From Rhizobium sp. CG5 (GTDB lineage: Bacteria; Pseudomonadota; Alphaproteobacteria; Rhizobiales; Rhizobiaceae), in the NCBI RefSeq assembly GCF_023701945.1, contig NZ_JABAEF010000010.1, positions 1 to 64,000 on the forward strand: DNA of 64,000 nucleotides. Direction: 5' to 3'. The notes below the pieces were generated by a model that worked only from the letters and a program-made list of their open reading frames with translations, did no database searches and was not told where the DNA came from. Position numbers and translations under genes: made by a program. This document shows, in pieces, positions 57,459 through 64,000 of the stretch (position 1 is the stretch's first letter; every line of letters begins with the position of its first letter).

Positions 57459-58211
57459 TCACGCCGGTTTGGCCCCATCCCGTGTCGTCGGAATACCCTG
57501 CGGCGCAAGGGCCGGCGCAAAGACCCGACGCGATGCCCGGGCGGCCACCGGCAGGCCCTGGTAGAGCCGCTTCTGCGCTTCGACGACAATGACGCCGGAA
57601 AAGGCAGGCCATAAAAGCCGGCCGATCCGCTCGAAATTGCTGCGTAGCTTCAGGATCGTGCGGATTTTCGACGGCGGAAAGAACAGCGCCTCGGCCGAGG
57701 CCCCCGGCGTGAAATTCGTTTCGCGCAGCAAGGCCGTCAATTGCCCGCGCGAATAGGGCCTGCCGGAACCGAACGGCGTATGGTCCATCCGCGCCCACAC
57801 GCCGCGACGGTTGGGAACGACGATCACCAGCCGCCCGCCCGGCGCCAGTACCCGCCAGATCTCCTTGAGAGTTTCCCGCGGGTTCTCGGCATATTCGAGC
57901 GAATGCACCATCAGCACCCGATCGACAGAGGAATCCGGCAGCGGCAGTTCCTCGTCGAACACCAGCGCGGTCGCCGACAATTCGCCGACCGGCCAGTTCA
58001 CCGCACCCTGGCCTGCCGGCATGAAGGCAAACGTCCGCTCGGTATCGCTGCGAAAGCGGTCGAGATAGGGAACGGCATAGCCCAAGCCCACCAGCCTCTC
58101 CTGCGGCAGGCGCTGCCAGAGGGAGCTAAGCGCCATGGCAATCGACTGTTCGGCGACGTGGCCGAGCATGGAATGATAGAACTGGCGGAGATCGACGATA
58201 TCAGCGTGCAT
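57459..58211 (-). CDS. SAM-dependent methyltransferase (YafS-like)
   Basis: 250 residues, class I methyltransferase. It has [14 protein letters not shown] (motif I region) near residues 41-54 and [34 protein letters not shown] downstream. Divergent from gloB by 86 bases, the same pairing as E. coli yafS-gloB, which is a clue to, but not proof of, a link with methylglyoxal detoxification. 101 bases upstream of hisC on the same strand. Confidence 0.85.
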   Translation of the reverse strand: MHADIVDLRQFYHSMLGHVAEQSIAMALSSLWQRLPQERLVGLGYAVPYLDRFRSDTERTFAFMPAGQGAVNWPVGELSATALVFDEELPLPDSSVDRVLMVHSLEYAENPRETLKEIWRVLAPGGRLVIVVPNRRGVWARMDHTPFGSGRPYSRGQLTALLRETNFTPGASAEALFFPPSKIRTILKLRSNFERIGRLLWPAFSGVIVVEAQKRLYQGLPVAARASRRVFAPALAPQGIPTTRDGAKPA

Positions 58212-58297
58212 GCGCGATTGTTATCAGGCAGCCGTTGGACATCAAGATCGAAGACGCTACATTTACCGGAAATAGCCACGGATTGGATATCGGATCG

Positions 58298-59068
58298 ATG
58301 AATGCACTTGAGCTTGAAATCTTCATGTGTCGCAGCGACAACTATGGCGTCCTTCTGCATGATCCCGACAGCGGCCTGACCGCGTCCATAGACGCGCCGG
58401 AACTTGAGCCTATCCTGGCAGCGGCCGACCGCCGCGGCTGGACGATCAGCCATGTCTTCACGACCCATCATCATGGCGACCATGTCGAGGCCAATCTGGC
58501 CCTGAAGGAGAAGTTCGGCTGCCAGATCATCGGCCCGCTGAACGAGGCGATTGCCATTCCCGGCCTCGACCAGGCCGTGACGGACGACGATATCTTCCAA
58601 TTCGGCGCCCATGCTGTCCATATGATCGAGACACCCGGCCACACCGCCGGCCATGTCTGCTACCATTTACCCGACAGCAAGCTGCTGTTTTCCGCCGACA
58701 CGCTGTTCGCGCTCGGCTGCGGGCGCCTGTTCGAGCGGCCCGCCGCCGACATGTGGCGGTCGTTGCAGAAGCTCGCCGTCCTGCCCGATGAGACAGCCGT
58801 CTATTTCGGCCACGAATATACCCTGTCCAATGCCCGCTTCGCGCTGACCATCGATCCGGACAACCAGCGTCTCAAGGACCGGGCCGACGAGATTGAAGCC
58901 ATGCGGGCAGAAGGCCGCTTTACCATACCCACCACCATCGGCCTCGAGAAGGAAACCAACCCCTTCCTGCGCGCCGCCGACCCGGCCATCCGCCGGCATC
59001 TGCGGATGGAGACCCGCACCAACGAAGAGGTGTTTGCCGAGATCCGCAAGCGCAAGGACAATTTCTGA
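58298..59068 (+). CDS. gloB: Hydroxyacylglutathione hydrolase (glyoxalase II)
   Basis: 256 residues, the typical length. Hydrolyses S-lactoylglutathione. Metallo-beta-lactamase fold with metal motif THHHGDH at 56-62. The C-terminal glutathione-binding domain has [14 protein letters not shown] 58298 is chosen. An in-frame TTG 63 bases earlier gives a non-conserved extension. Overlaps the DUF985 gene by one base (TGATG). Confidence 0.95.
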   Translation: MNALELEIFMCRSDNYGVLLHDPDSGLTASIDAPELEPILAAADRRGWTISHVFTTHHHGDHVEANLALKEKFGCQIIGPLNEAIAIPGLDQAVTDDDIFQFGAHAVHMIETPGHTAGHVCYHLPDSKLLFSADTLFALGCGRLFERPAADMWRSLQKLAVLPDETAVYFGHEYTLSNARFALTIDPDNQRLKDRADEIEAMRAEGRFTIPTTIGLEKETNPFLRAADPAIRRHLRMETRTNEEVFAEIRKRKDNF

Positions 59069-59514
59069 TGACGGCCGGCGAGATCATAGAGGCGCTGGCC
59101 ATGCAACCCCACCCGGAAGGCGGCTGGTACACGGAAACCTTCCGCGATCCGGCGGGCGGCGCCAGGGGACATTCCACGGCCATTTACTACCTGCTGGAAA
59201 GCGGCCAGCGGTCCCACTGGCACCGGGTGCGCGATGCCGCCGAGATCTGGCACTACTATGCCGGCGCCCCGCTGGCGCTCTACCTCTCGCCGGATGGCGA
59301 AACGGTGGAGACCATTGTTCTCGGCACGGACCTTGGACGCGGCGAGCGCCCCCAGGCCGTCGTTACCGCCAATGCCTGGCAGGCGGCAGAAAGCCTTGGC
59401 GACTTCACCCTCGTCGGCTGCACCGTCGCCCCGGGCTTTGCCTTCTCGAGCTTCGAGATGGCGGCGCCGGGTTGGTCTCCCGGCCAAGACTTAGCCGGCA
59501 AACGAGACCAGTGA
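59068..59514 (+). CDS. Cupin family protein DUF985
   Basis: 148 residues. RmlC-like cupin with conserved HPEGGWYTETFR near residues 15-26, the TAIYYLLESGQRSHWHRVRDAAEIWHYY segment and GFAFSSFEMA. Function not known. Probably binds a metal or a sugar-like ligand. Starts in TGATG overlap with gloB, so coupled. 3' end overlaps the lysoplasmalogenase gene by 24 bases. Confidence 0.87.
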   Translation: MTAGEIIEALAMQPHPEGGWYTETFRDPAGGARGHSTAIYYLLESGQRSHWHRVRDAAEIWHYYAGAPLALYLSPDGETVETIVLGTDLGRGERPQAVVTANAWQAAESLGDFTLVGCTVAPGFAFSSFEMAAPGWSPGQDLAGKRDQ

Positions 59515-60141
59515 CACCGTCAGCAGGAACTGGGCGGCAAAGTAAGTAGTCCAGACGCCGAGCGACAAGGGCCGTCGCCAGCGCGAACCTTTGGCCACGA
59601 GAAAGGTCTGCAGCGAGAGCAGCATGTCAGAGCCGAGGAACAGCGCGGCGCCGATGAAGGGGATCGTAAGGCCCGTAGAGAGCGCCAGCAGCGCCATGGA
59701 GACGATCGTCGCCCCATAGAGCGCCACGGCCGGCGCCAGCTTGCCGGCCGGCCGCCAGAGCACGATGACCAGTGCGGTGGTCGCGGCAACCAGGAACAAG
59801 GCCACGGCCAGGCGCCACGGCTCGCCGGATATCAGGCTGCTGTCGGCAGGGGCGAAAAACAGCAGGCAATAGGCGACATGCGCCATGAGGAAGGAGACGA
59901 GACCGGACAGGAATGCCGCCTCGCCCTCATAGGCGAGACAAGCATCGCCAAGGGCACTCAGCGCCAGTGCTGCCAGCAGCCAGGCCGGCCCGCCAGCGAG
60001 GAGCGCATAAAGCAGCAGAAGAGCGATCGGCAGCACCTTGAACAGCGTCCGCCGTGGACCGGGCGGATCGCCCGTCAGCCGCAGATAGGAAATTCCCAGC
60101 AGCAGGGCCAGGCCAAGAACCGCCCATTCCACGATCTGCAT
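59491..60141 (-). CDS. Lysoplasmalogenase (YhhN family)
   Basis: 216 residues, eight membrane helices, YhhN family. Contains LSALGDACLAYEG and GAALFLGSDMLL, the two Asp-containing motifs of the active site. Hydrolyses vinyl-ether lysolipids in animals (TMEM86B). Substrates in bacteria are uncertain. Last gene of DUF3108-EamA-YhhN. Confidence 0.87.
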   Translation of the reverse strand: MQIVEWAVLGLALLLGISYLRLTGDPPGPRRTLFKVLPIALLLLYALLAGGPAWLLAALALSALGDACLAYEGEAAFLSGLVSFLMAHVAYCLLFFAPADSSLISGEPWRLAVALFLVAATTALVIVLWRPAGKLAPAVALYGATIVSMALLALSTGLTIPFIGAALFLGSDMLLSLQTFLVAKGSRWRRPLSLGVWTTYFAAQFLLTVSLVSFAG

Positions 60142-60168
60142 GACATCCTCCCTCTAAGACGTGCCGGC

Positions 60169-61071
60169 TCAGGCGCCCCGCACGCGCCCCTTGCCGCGGA
60201 ACATCTCGCTGGCCGCCAGCAGCGCCCCGCCGGTGATCAGCACGCAGGCCAGCGCAATCCGCAGACTGGGTTCGCCGAAGCCGGTGAGCAGCAGGATCAG
60301 CGTCGACAGCAGCGGTGCTGCATAGCTAGCGGCTCCGAGAATCTGGATATCGCCGTTCTTGACCCCATGATCCCAGGCATAGAAAGCCGCCCCGACCGGA
60401 AACAGTCCGAGCCCGGCCACCGCCAGCCATTCGCCAGTGCTGACCGGCCAGACGGTCTCCTCCAGCCCGAGGTGGCAGACCAGCGACAATAGCGAGGTCG
60501 CAAGGCAAAAGCCGGTCACCACATCCGTCGAGACGGCATCAAACCGGCGGGTCAGCAGCGAATAGCCCGACCAGGTGAAGGCGCAGAGAAGGGCAGCGCC
60601 ATAACCGAAGGCAAAGGCCGGATCGAAGGCGATGCCGTTCTTGCCGATAATCAGGATCGTGCCGGCAAGACCGGCAAAGGCGCCGACGACATGATACCAG
60701 CGCAGGCGCTCGCCCGGCAGAAGCGCCGAACCGACGACGATCAGCAGCGGCCAGAGATAGGCGATGAGGCCCGCCTCGACGGCCGGCGCGTTGCGCAAAG
60801 CTGTGAAATACAGGAAATGATAGCCGAACAGCCCGGCGATCCCGACGATCCACACCTTGGCCGGCTGCTTGAGCAGTGCGAGACGTTCGGGCCGCAGGGC
60901 GAAGGTGACGATCCCGGGCAGACTGCCGATCGCAAAGGCCACCGCGGACAGCTGGAACGGCGGCATCTTGCCGGATGCCGCGGTGAACAGGGCCAGAAAC
61001 GACCACATGACAATGGCCGTGAAGCCGATCAACGTTGCCTGAAGCTTCAACTCATGCCCCCTCGCGGGCAT
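60169..61071 (-). CDS. EamA/DMT family transporter (YddG-like)
   Basis: 300 residues, ten membrane helices in two EamA repeats (about 5-130 and 150-290). FLALFTAASGKMPPFQLSAV and WPLLIVVGSALLPGE fit the aromatic amino-acid exporter YddG branch of DMT transporters. The substrate is inferred only from family. ATG 61071. 16 bases downstream of the DUF3108 gene. Confidence 0.85.
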   Translation of the reverse strand: MPARGHELKLQATLIGFTAIVMWSFLALFTAASGKMPPFQLSAVAFAIGSLPGIVTFALRPERLALLKQPAKVWIVGIAGLFGYHFLYFTALRNAPAVEAGLIAYLWPLLIVVGSALLPGERLRWYHVVGAFAGLAGTILIIGKNGIAFDPAFAFGYGAALLCAFTWSGYSLLTRRFDAVSTDVVTGFCLATSLLSLVCHLGLEETVWPVSTGEWLAVAGLGLFPVGAAFYAWDHGVKNGDIQILGAASYAAPLLSTLILLLTGFGEPSLRIALACVLITGGALLAASEMFRGKGRVRGA

Positions 61072-61087
61072 CGAGTTCCCGCACCCG

Positions 61088-61891
61088 TCAGCCGCCGAAA
61101 TTGACGGCCGTAATGTAAAGCGGCCCCATTCGCGTCGGAACGCGGGCATAGACCGGAGCATATACCTTCATGACCTCGGTCTTGGCAAACCAGATTTCCA
61201 TGTCGGACGCCTTGCGCAGATACTCGATATCGCTGCGTCCCTTGGCAAAACCGGATTTCGGCACATAACGAATGCCGCAGACAATCGCCTCGCCGGAAAA
61301 ATCTCCTGCCGTGAATGTCCGTGTTCCCTTGGATGAGAGAACCAGGTCCATCCGGCTCTCGCCGTCATAGATCGGCAGGGTCTTCGGGCAGATCTTGTCG
61401 CCCTCGGCAAAGATCAATCCGCTGATCGGGTCCAGCACCGATTTCAGATCTCGCTCGGCAACCGGCACCCAGTTCTTGGCACGCGATCTCCGGCTCGGCT
61501 TCATGGTGGTCGAGGTTACGTCGCCATTGGCAAAACGGACATCATAGGTCCGGGTCCGCTCATCGCTCTTGTAGACCAGCGAATAGCGCTTTGCCTGCAG
61601 ACGATTGCTGCCCTGCACCGTCCCCGAAACGGTGGTCTGCGCGGTGATTTTGGTAATCAGGTCGACGATGCCCGACGAGCGGACCGAGCCCGAGATCGTA
61701 TAGGTCCGGCTGTCCAACTGGGTGACGAAGGACGCGTTGGCGATCGGCAGGCCCGCCAGCGTGATCCGGTAATCGGTCTTGTAGCGCTGGTCAGCCGCGG
61801 CCGAGAACGAGGCGGATGCCAGAATTGTCGTGGCGACGATGACAAACGGTGCCATTCGGCGCTTTGAAAACCACGGTGAGCTCAGGCGCAT
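61088..61891 (-). CDS. DUF3108 domain periplasmic protein
   Basis: 267 residues. N-terminal signal peptide-like segment (residues 13-35, cut after SAA), then a DUF3108 beta-rich domain (YKTDYRITLAGLPIANASF, IVCGIRYVP) of unknown function, perhaps related to lipoprotein/LPS carrier folds. ATG 61891 chosen. ATG 61966 gives a 25-residue extension, and ATG 61855 is possible. Divergent from rpmB. Confidence 0.82.
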   Translation of the reverse strand: MRLSSPWFSKRRMAPFVIVATTILASASFSAAADQRYKTDYRITLAGLPIANASFVTQLDSRTYTISGSVRSSGIVDLITKITAQTTVSGTVQGSNRLQAKRYSLVYKSDERTRTYDVRFANGDVTSTTMKPSRRSRAKNWVPVAERDLKSVLDPISGLIFAEGDKICPKTLPIYDGESRMDLVLSSKGTRTFTAGDFSGEAIVCGIRYVPKSGFAKGRSDIEYLRKASDMEIWFAKTEVMKVYAPVYARVPTRMGPLYITAVNFGG

Positions 61892-61995
61892 TTTTAATTC
61901 TTTGATCCGATTGACGGGAATGACATCTATGGTCGAGACTGTGGCAACAAAATAGCCTCTTTTCATCGGCTATGCCGGAAAACTGAAGGATTGGC

Positions 61996-62024
61996 TTGAC
62001 GCGGCCCGCCAGGCTGATTATAGA
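61996..62024 (+). promoter_or_regulatory. rpmB promoter
   Basis: TTGACG (61996-62001), 17 bases, TATAGA (62019-62024). Start near 62031, giving about 80 bases of leader before the rpmB ATG. Confidence 0.75.
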
Positions 62025-62113
62025 ACCGCAACTTTCCAATCATGCTCAGTTGGATTGCGAGCCGGGTTTTGCCTGGAACGCTTTTCCAATGGCCAAGAAG
62101 AAATAGGTGTACC

Positions 62114-62407
62114 ATGTCCCGCAGTTGCGAATTGACCGGCAAGGGCGTCCAGTCGGGCAACAATGTGAGCCACGCAAACAACAAGACTCGTCGCAAGTTC
62201 CTTCCGAACCTGTGCGACGTGACGCTGATCTCCGATGCACTCGGCCAGCGTTATCGTCTGCGCGTTTCGGCAGCTGCCCTGCGCACTGTTGAACATCGTG
62301 GCGGCCTCGATGCTTTCCTGCTGAAGGCGAACGAGACCGAACTGAGCATGCGCGCGCGCCTGCTGCGTCGCCAGATCGTCAAGAAGACCGTTGCTGCTGC
62401 CGCCTAA
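62114..62407 (+). CDS. rpmB: 50S ribosomal protein L28
   Basis: 97 residues. Small basic ribosomal protein with the [32 protein letters not shown] (read in parts) start and [15 protein letters not shown]. Cys in the N-terminus is non-zinc type. ATG at 62114, six bases after AGG. Monocistronic with its own promoter and terminator. Not beside rpmG, as usual in Rhizobiales. Confidence 0.97.
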   Translation: MSRSCELTGKGVQSGNNVSHANNKTRRKFLPNLCDVTLISDALGQRYRLRVSAAALRTVEHRGGLDAFLLKANETELSMRARLLRRQIVKKTVAAAA

Positions 62408-62434
62408 GGCATCACGACATCCTGAAGATTGAGC

Positions 62435-62470
62435 AAGGCTTGAGCGGACATCTGTTCGCGCAAGCCTTTT
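62435..62470 (+). terminator. Terminator after rpmB
   Basis: AAGGCTTGAGCG and CGCGCAAGCCTT pair over 11 of 12 positions with a 10-base loop, followed by TTTT that overlaps the right arm's end (62467-62470). 28 bases after the stop. Confidence 0.6.
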
Positions 62471-62519
62471 GCGTTGATCCAATATCCCTCCAACTGGTGG
62501 CATCACCCAGGATAAAAAA

Positions 62520-63158
62520 ATGCTGACGCTACGCTATATCCTTATTTACAGCCTGCTGATGACCGCCGTGGTCGTCGCGTCGAACGTCCTCGTTCAATAC
62601 CCCTTGTCCGGCGAACTGGCCGGAATTCAGCTGGGCGACCTGCTGACCTATGGGGCCTTCACCTATCCGGTCGCTTTCCTGATCACCGACCTCACCAATC
62701 GCCAGTTCGGCCCATCCATGGCCCGCAAGGTGGTGTTTCTCGGCTTCGTCGTCGGCATCGCCCTGTCGTTCTGGACCTCCATGCCGCGCATCGCCGTGGC
62801 TTCCGGCACGGCCTACCTGATCGGCCAGCTCCTGGATATCTCGGTGTTCAACCGCCTGCGCCGCCAGAGCTGGTGGCAGGCGCCACTGGCCGGCTCTATG
62901 GCGGGTTCGATGCTCGACACCGCCCTGTTCTTCTCGCTGGCCTTTGCCGCGAGCTTTGCCTTCATCGGGCCCAACGATGCCTTCGCAATCGAAAGCGCCC
63001 CAATCCTCGGTATTTTTGCCGTGGAAGCGCCGCGCTGGATCTCCTGGGCAATCGGCGATCTCTGCGTGAAGATCCTGGTGGGTCTGGTCTTGCTGCTGCC
63101 CTATGGCGCCCTGATGAACACGCTGAAGCCGATGGGTCCGGCAACCCAGGCACGCTGA
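62520..63158 (+). CDS. Queuosine precursor transporter (QPT/YhhQ, VUT family)
   Basis: 212 residues, six membrane helices. The conserved TDLTNRQFGPSMARKVV segment (about residues 58-74) defines the YhhQ/VUT1 family of preQ0/preQ1 importers. A-box LLTYGAFTYPVAFL precedes it. ATG 62520 with a purine-rich GGATAAAAAA site. Together with gluQ (32.9 kb), this is the second queuosine-related gene in the window. Confidence 0.9.
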   Translation: MLTLRYILIYSLLMTAVVVASNVLVQYPLSGELAGIQLGDLLTYGAFTYPVAFLITDLTNRQFGPSMARKVVFLGFVVGIALSFWTSMPRIAVASGTAYLIGQLLDISVFNRLRRQSWWQAPLAGSMAGSMLDTALFFSLAFAASFAFIGPNDAFAIESAPILGIFAVEAPRWISWAIGDLCVKILVGLVLLLPYGALMNTLKPMGPATQAR

Positions 63159-63201
63159 GGCAGCAAGAGCCGCGCCGGCATAAAGGCCGGTTCCGGCCGG
63201 C

Positions 63202-64000
63202 TTAGTCGATAACGCGGAATTCCAGCATCACATTGCGCTGCAGGATCGAATGGTTGTCGTCGGAGACGACGATGACCCTGACCTCGCCGCCGTCCAGCGT
63301 CACGACGTCGAGCCCTTCCATATTGTCGATCTGGTCGCTGTAACCGGCTTCGAACACGATCTTGCCATCTACCACCGCACCGGGCTTCAACACTTTGGCG
63401 TCGATCCGGCGAATGCGCATGCCGATCCCTGTTGCGAGGCCAAAACGCCGCTCGAGCAGCAGGAGATCGCCATTGGGAAGAAAGGCGCCATCCGTCACGT
63501 CGAACTCGTCATGACGGGCGACCTTGAAGGCGCCCTTCAGCGGACCATCGAGAATGCCGGCGTAAAGATCGCCCTTTGCGTCGACGCTGCGCTCGGAAAC
63601 CGTGACCAGGCCGCCGGCAAGCGGGCTCGACACCGGAGAGGCCGCCAGCGTCTCCAGCCCGCCATTGCCGCGCAGCCGGCCCACGGGGAAGGGAAGCGAC
63701 AAGGTCCGCAGCGGACGGCCGGTTTCCATCACCGGCAGGGCATAGACATCCACCCGGTGGCGTTGTTCGAAGCCGACGATCGCCTGGCCGTCGCGGATGG
63801 CGAGGCTCTCGGCATCCATGGAGGCCTTTCCCTGGTCGAGCCGACCTCTGGCATCGCTCATCGGCACAATCGCCACATCGGCAAGCCCCGCCAGTCGCCC
63901 ACCGGCATCCCGTTCGATCCGGCCGGTCATCCAGTGGCCGGTATCCAGGACGCCGATGAAATCACGGCCGCCCGGAAGAATGCGCACCGAGGACCAGGCC
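63202..64000 (-). CDS. Esterase-like/phytase-like beta-propeller protein, N-terminus outside the window
   Basis: At least 266 residues read. The open frame runs past the right edge, so the gene is truncated here. Features of the phytase-like (PF13449-type) family are MDAESLAIRDGQAIVGFEQRHRVDVY (read in parts), GNGGLETLA, GAFLPNGDLLLLERRF, DNMEGLDVV and SILQRNVMLEF. The family is annotated as esterase-like activity of phytase, usually exported. No catalytic assignment is possible from this fragment. Confidence 0.8.
   Translation of the reverse strand, partial: AWSSVRILPGGRDFIGVLDTGHWMTGRIERDAGGRLAGLADVAIVPMSDARGRLDQGKASMDAESLAIRDGQAIVGFEQRHRVDVYALPVMETGRPLRTLSLPFPVGRLRGNGGLETLAASPVSSPLAGGLVTVSERSVDAKGDLYAGILDGPLKGAFKVARHDEFDVTDGAFLPNGDLLLLERRFGLATGIGMRIRRIDAKVLKPGAVVDGKIVFEAGYSDQIDNMEGLDVVTLDGGEVRVIVVSDDNHSILQRNVMLEFRVID

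Overview
This is a 64 kb piece of ordinary alphaproteobacterial chromosome, almost certainly from the Rhizobiales (Rhizobiaceae-like). The evidence is the set of family-specific genes (DUF4167, TIGR02302/DUF4175, DUF2125, DUF1178, PTS-Ntr enzyme I ptsP, stand-alone receiver cpdR, PduO-type cobalamin adenosyltransferase next to etfBA), the gene order argH-lptM-lysA-TIGR02302 with cpdR/hpt and ftsEX close by, high-GC codon use, rhizobial-type promoters and a CtrA-type box. No prophage, insertion sequence, integrase, CRISPR array or obvious island was seen. Base composition and codon use look uniform by eye.

Layout. 1-550 is non-coding and holds a strong leftward promoter resembling an rRNA operon promoter. 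0.5-13 kb: an M23 peptidase, then leftward clpB, a poly-Asn DUF4167 protein, prfA-prmC under ptsP, lysC and a secreted SH3 protein with a repetitive tail. 13.4-18.1 kb: ubiG-DUF924, a leftward comF-grxC-amidase-DUF1178 cluster and a methyltransferase. 18.1-22.1 kb, all leftward: a 54-codon Flp pilin gene, a small membrane protein with an upstream TTAA-N7-TTAA box, and ppiC-argJ-GNAT-mutT. 22.2-29.6 kb: secA, a Wzx-like exporter with a FemAB/CelD-type acyltransferase, and an acyl-CoA synthetase. 29.7-37.2 kb: a small protein, tRNA-Leu(CAA), yqaA-dsbB, HNH, alkA-like, gluQ, yihY, then SDR-HIG1-cobO-rhomboid.

37.2-42.6 kb: etfB-etfA-3-hydroxyacyl-CoA dehydrogenase behind an ACGT-repeat palindrome, a SulP transporter and a TlpA thioredoxin. 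42.6-48.3 kb: argH-lptM-lysA-TIGR02302. 48.3-55.3 kb is an envelope and cell-cycle block: cpdR and hpt, a membrane protein of unknown function, ftsE-ftsX, ydcF, plsC, chaC and DUF2125. 55.3-61.9 kb: hisC-tyrC, a methyltransferase divergent from gloB-DUF985, and DUF3108-EamA-lysoplasmalogenase. The window ends with rpmB, a queuosine precursor transporter and a truncated phytase-like protein.

Functional themes are translation termination and protein quality control (prfA, prmC, clpB, secA, ppiC), amino-acid synthesis (lysC, lysA, argJ, argH, hisC, tyrC), thiol/glutathione chemistry (grxC, a Nit1-like amidase, chaC, gloB, dsbB, tlpA), acyl-CoA oxidation (etfBA, hbd, acyl-CoA synthetase) and CtrA-linked cell-cycle and envelope functions. 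I found no clearly new multi-gene system. The best leads are the pilin plus membrane-protein locus with its CtrA-like box, the flippase/acyltransferase pair, the palindrome-bearing ftsEX and etfBA promoters, and the unassigned membrane protein beside ftsE.
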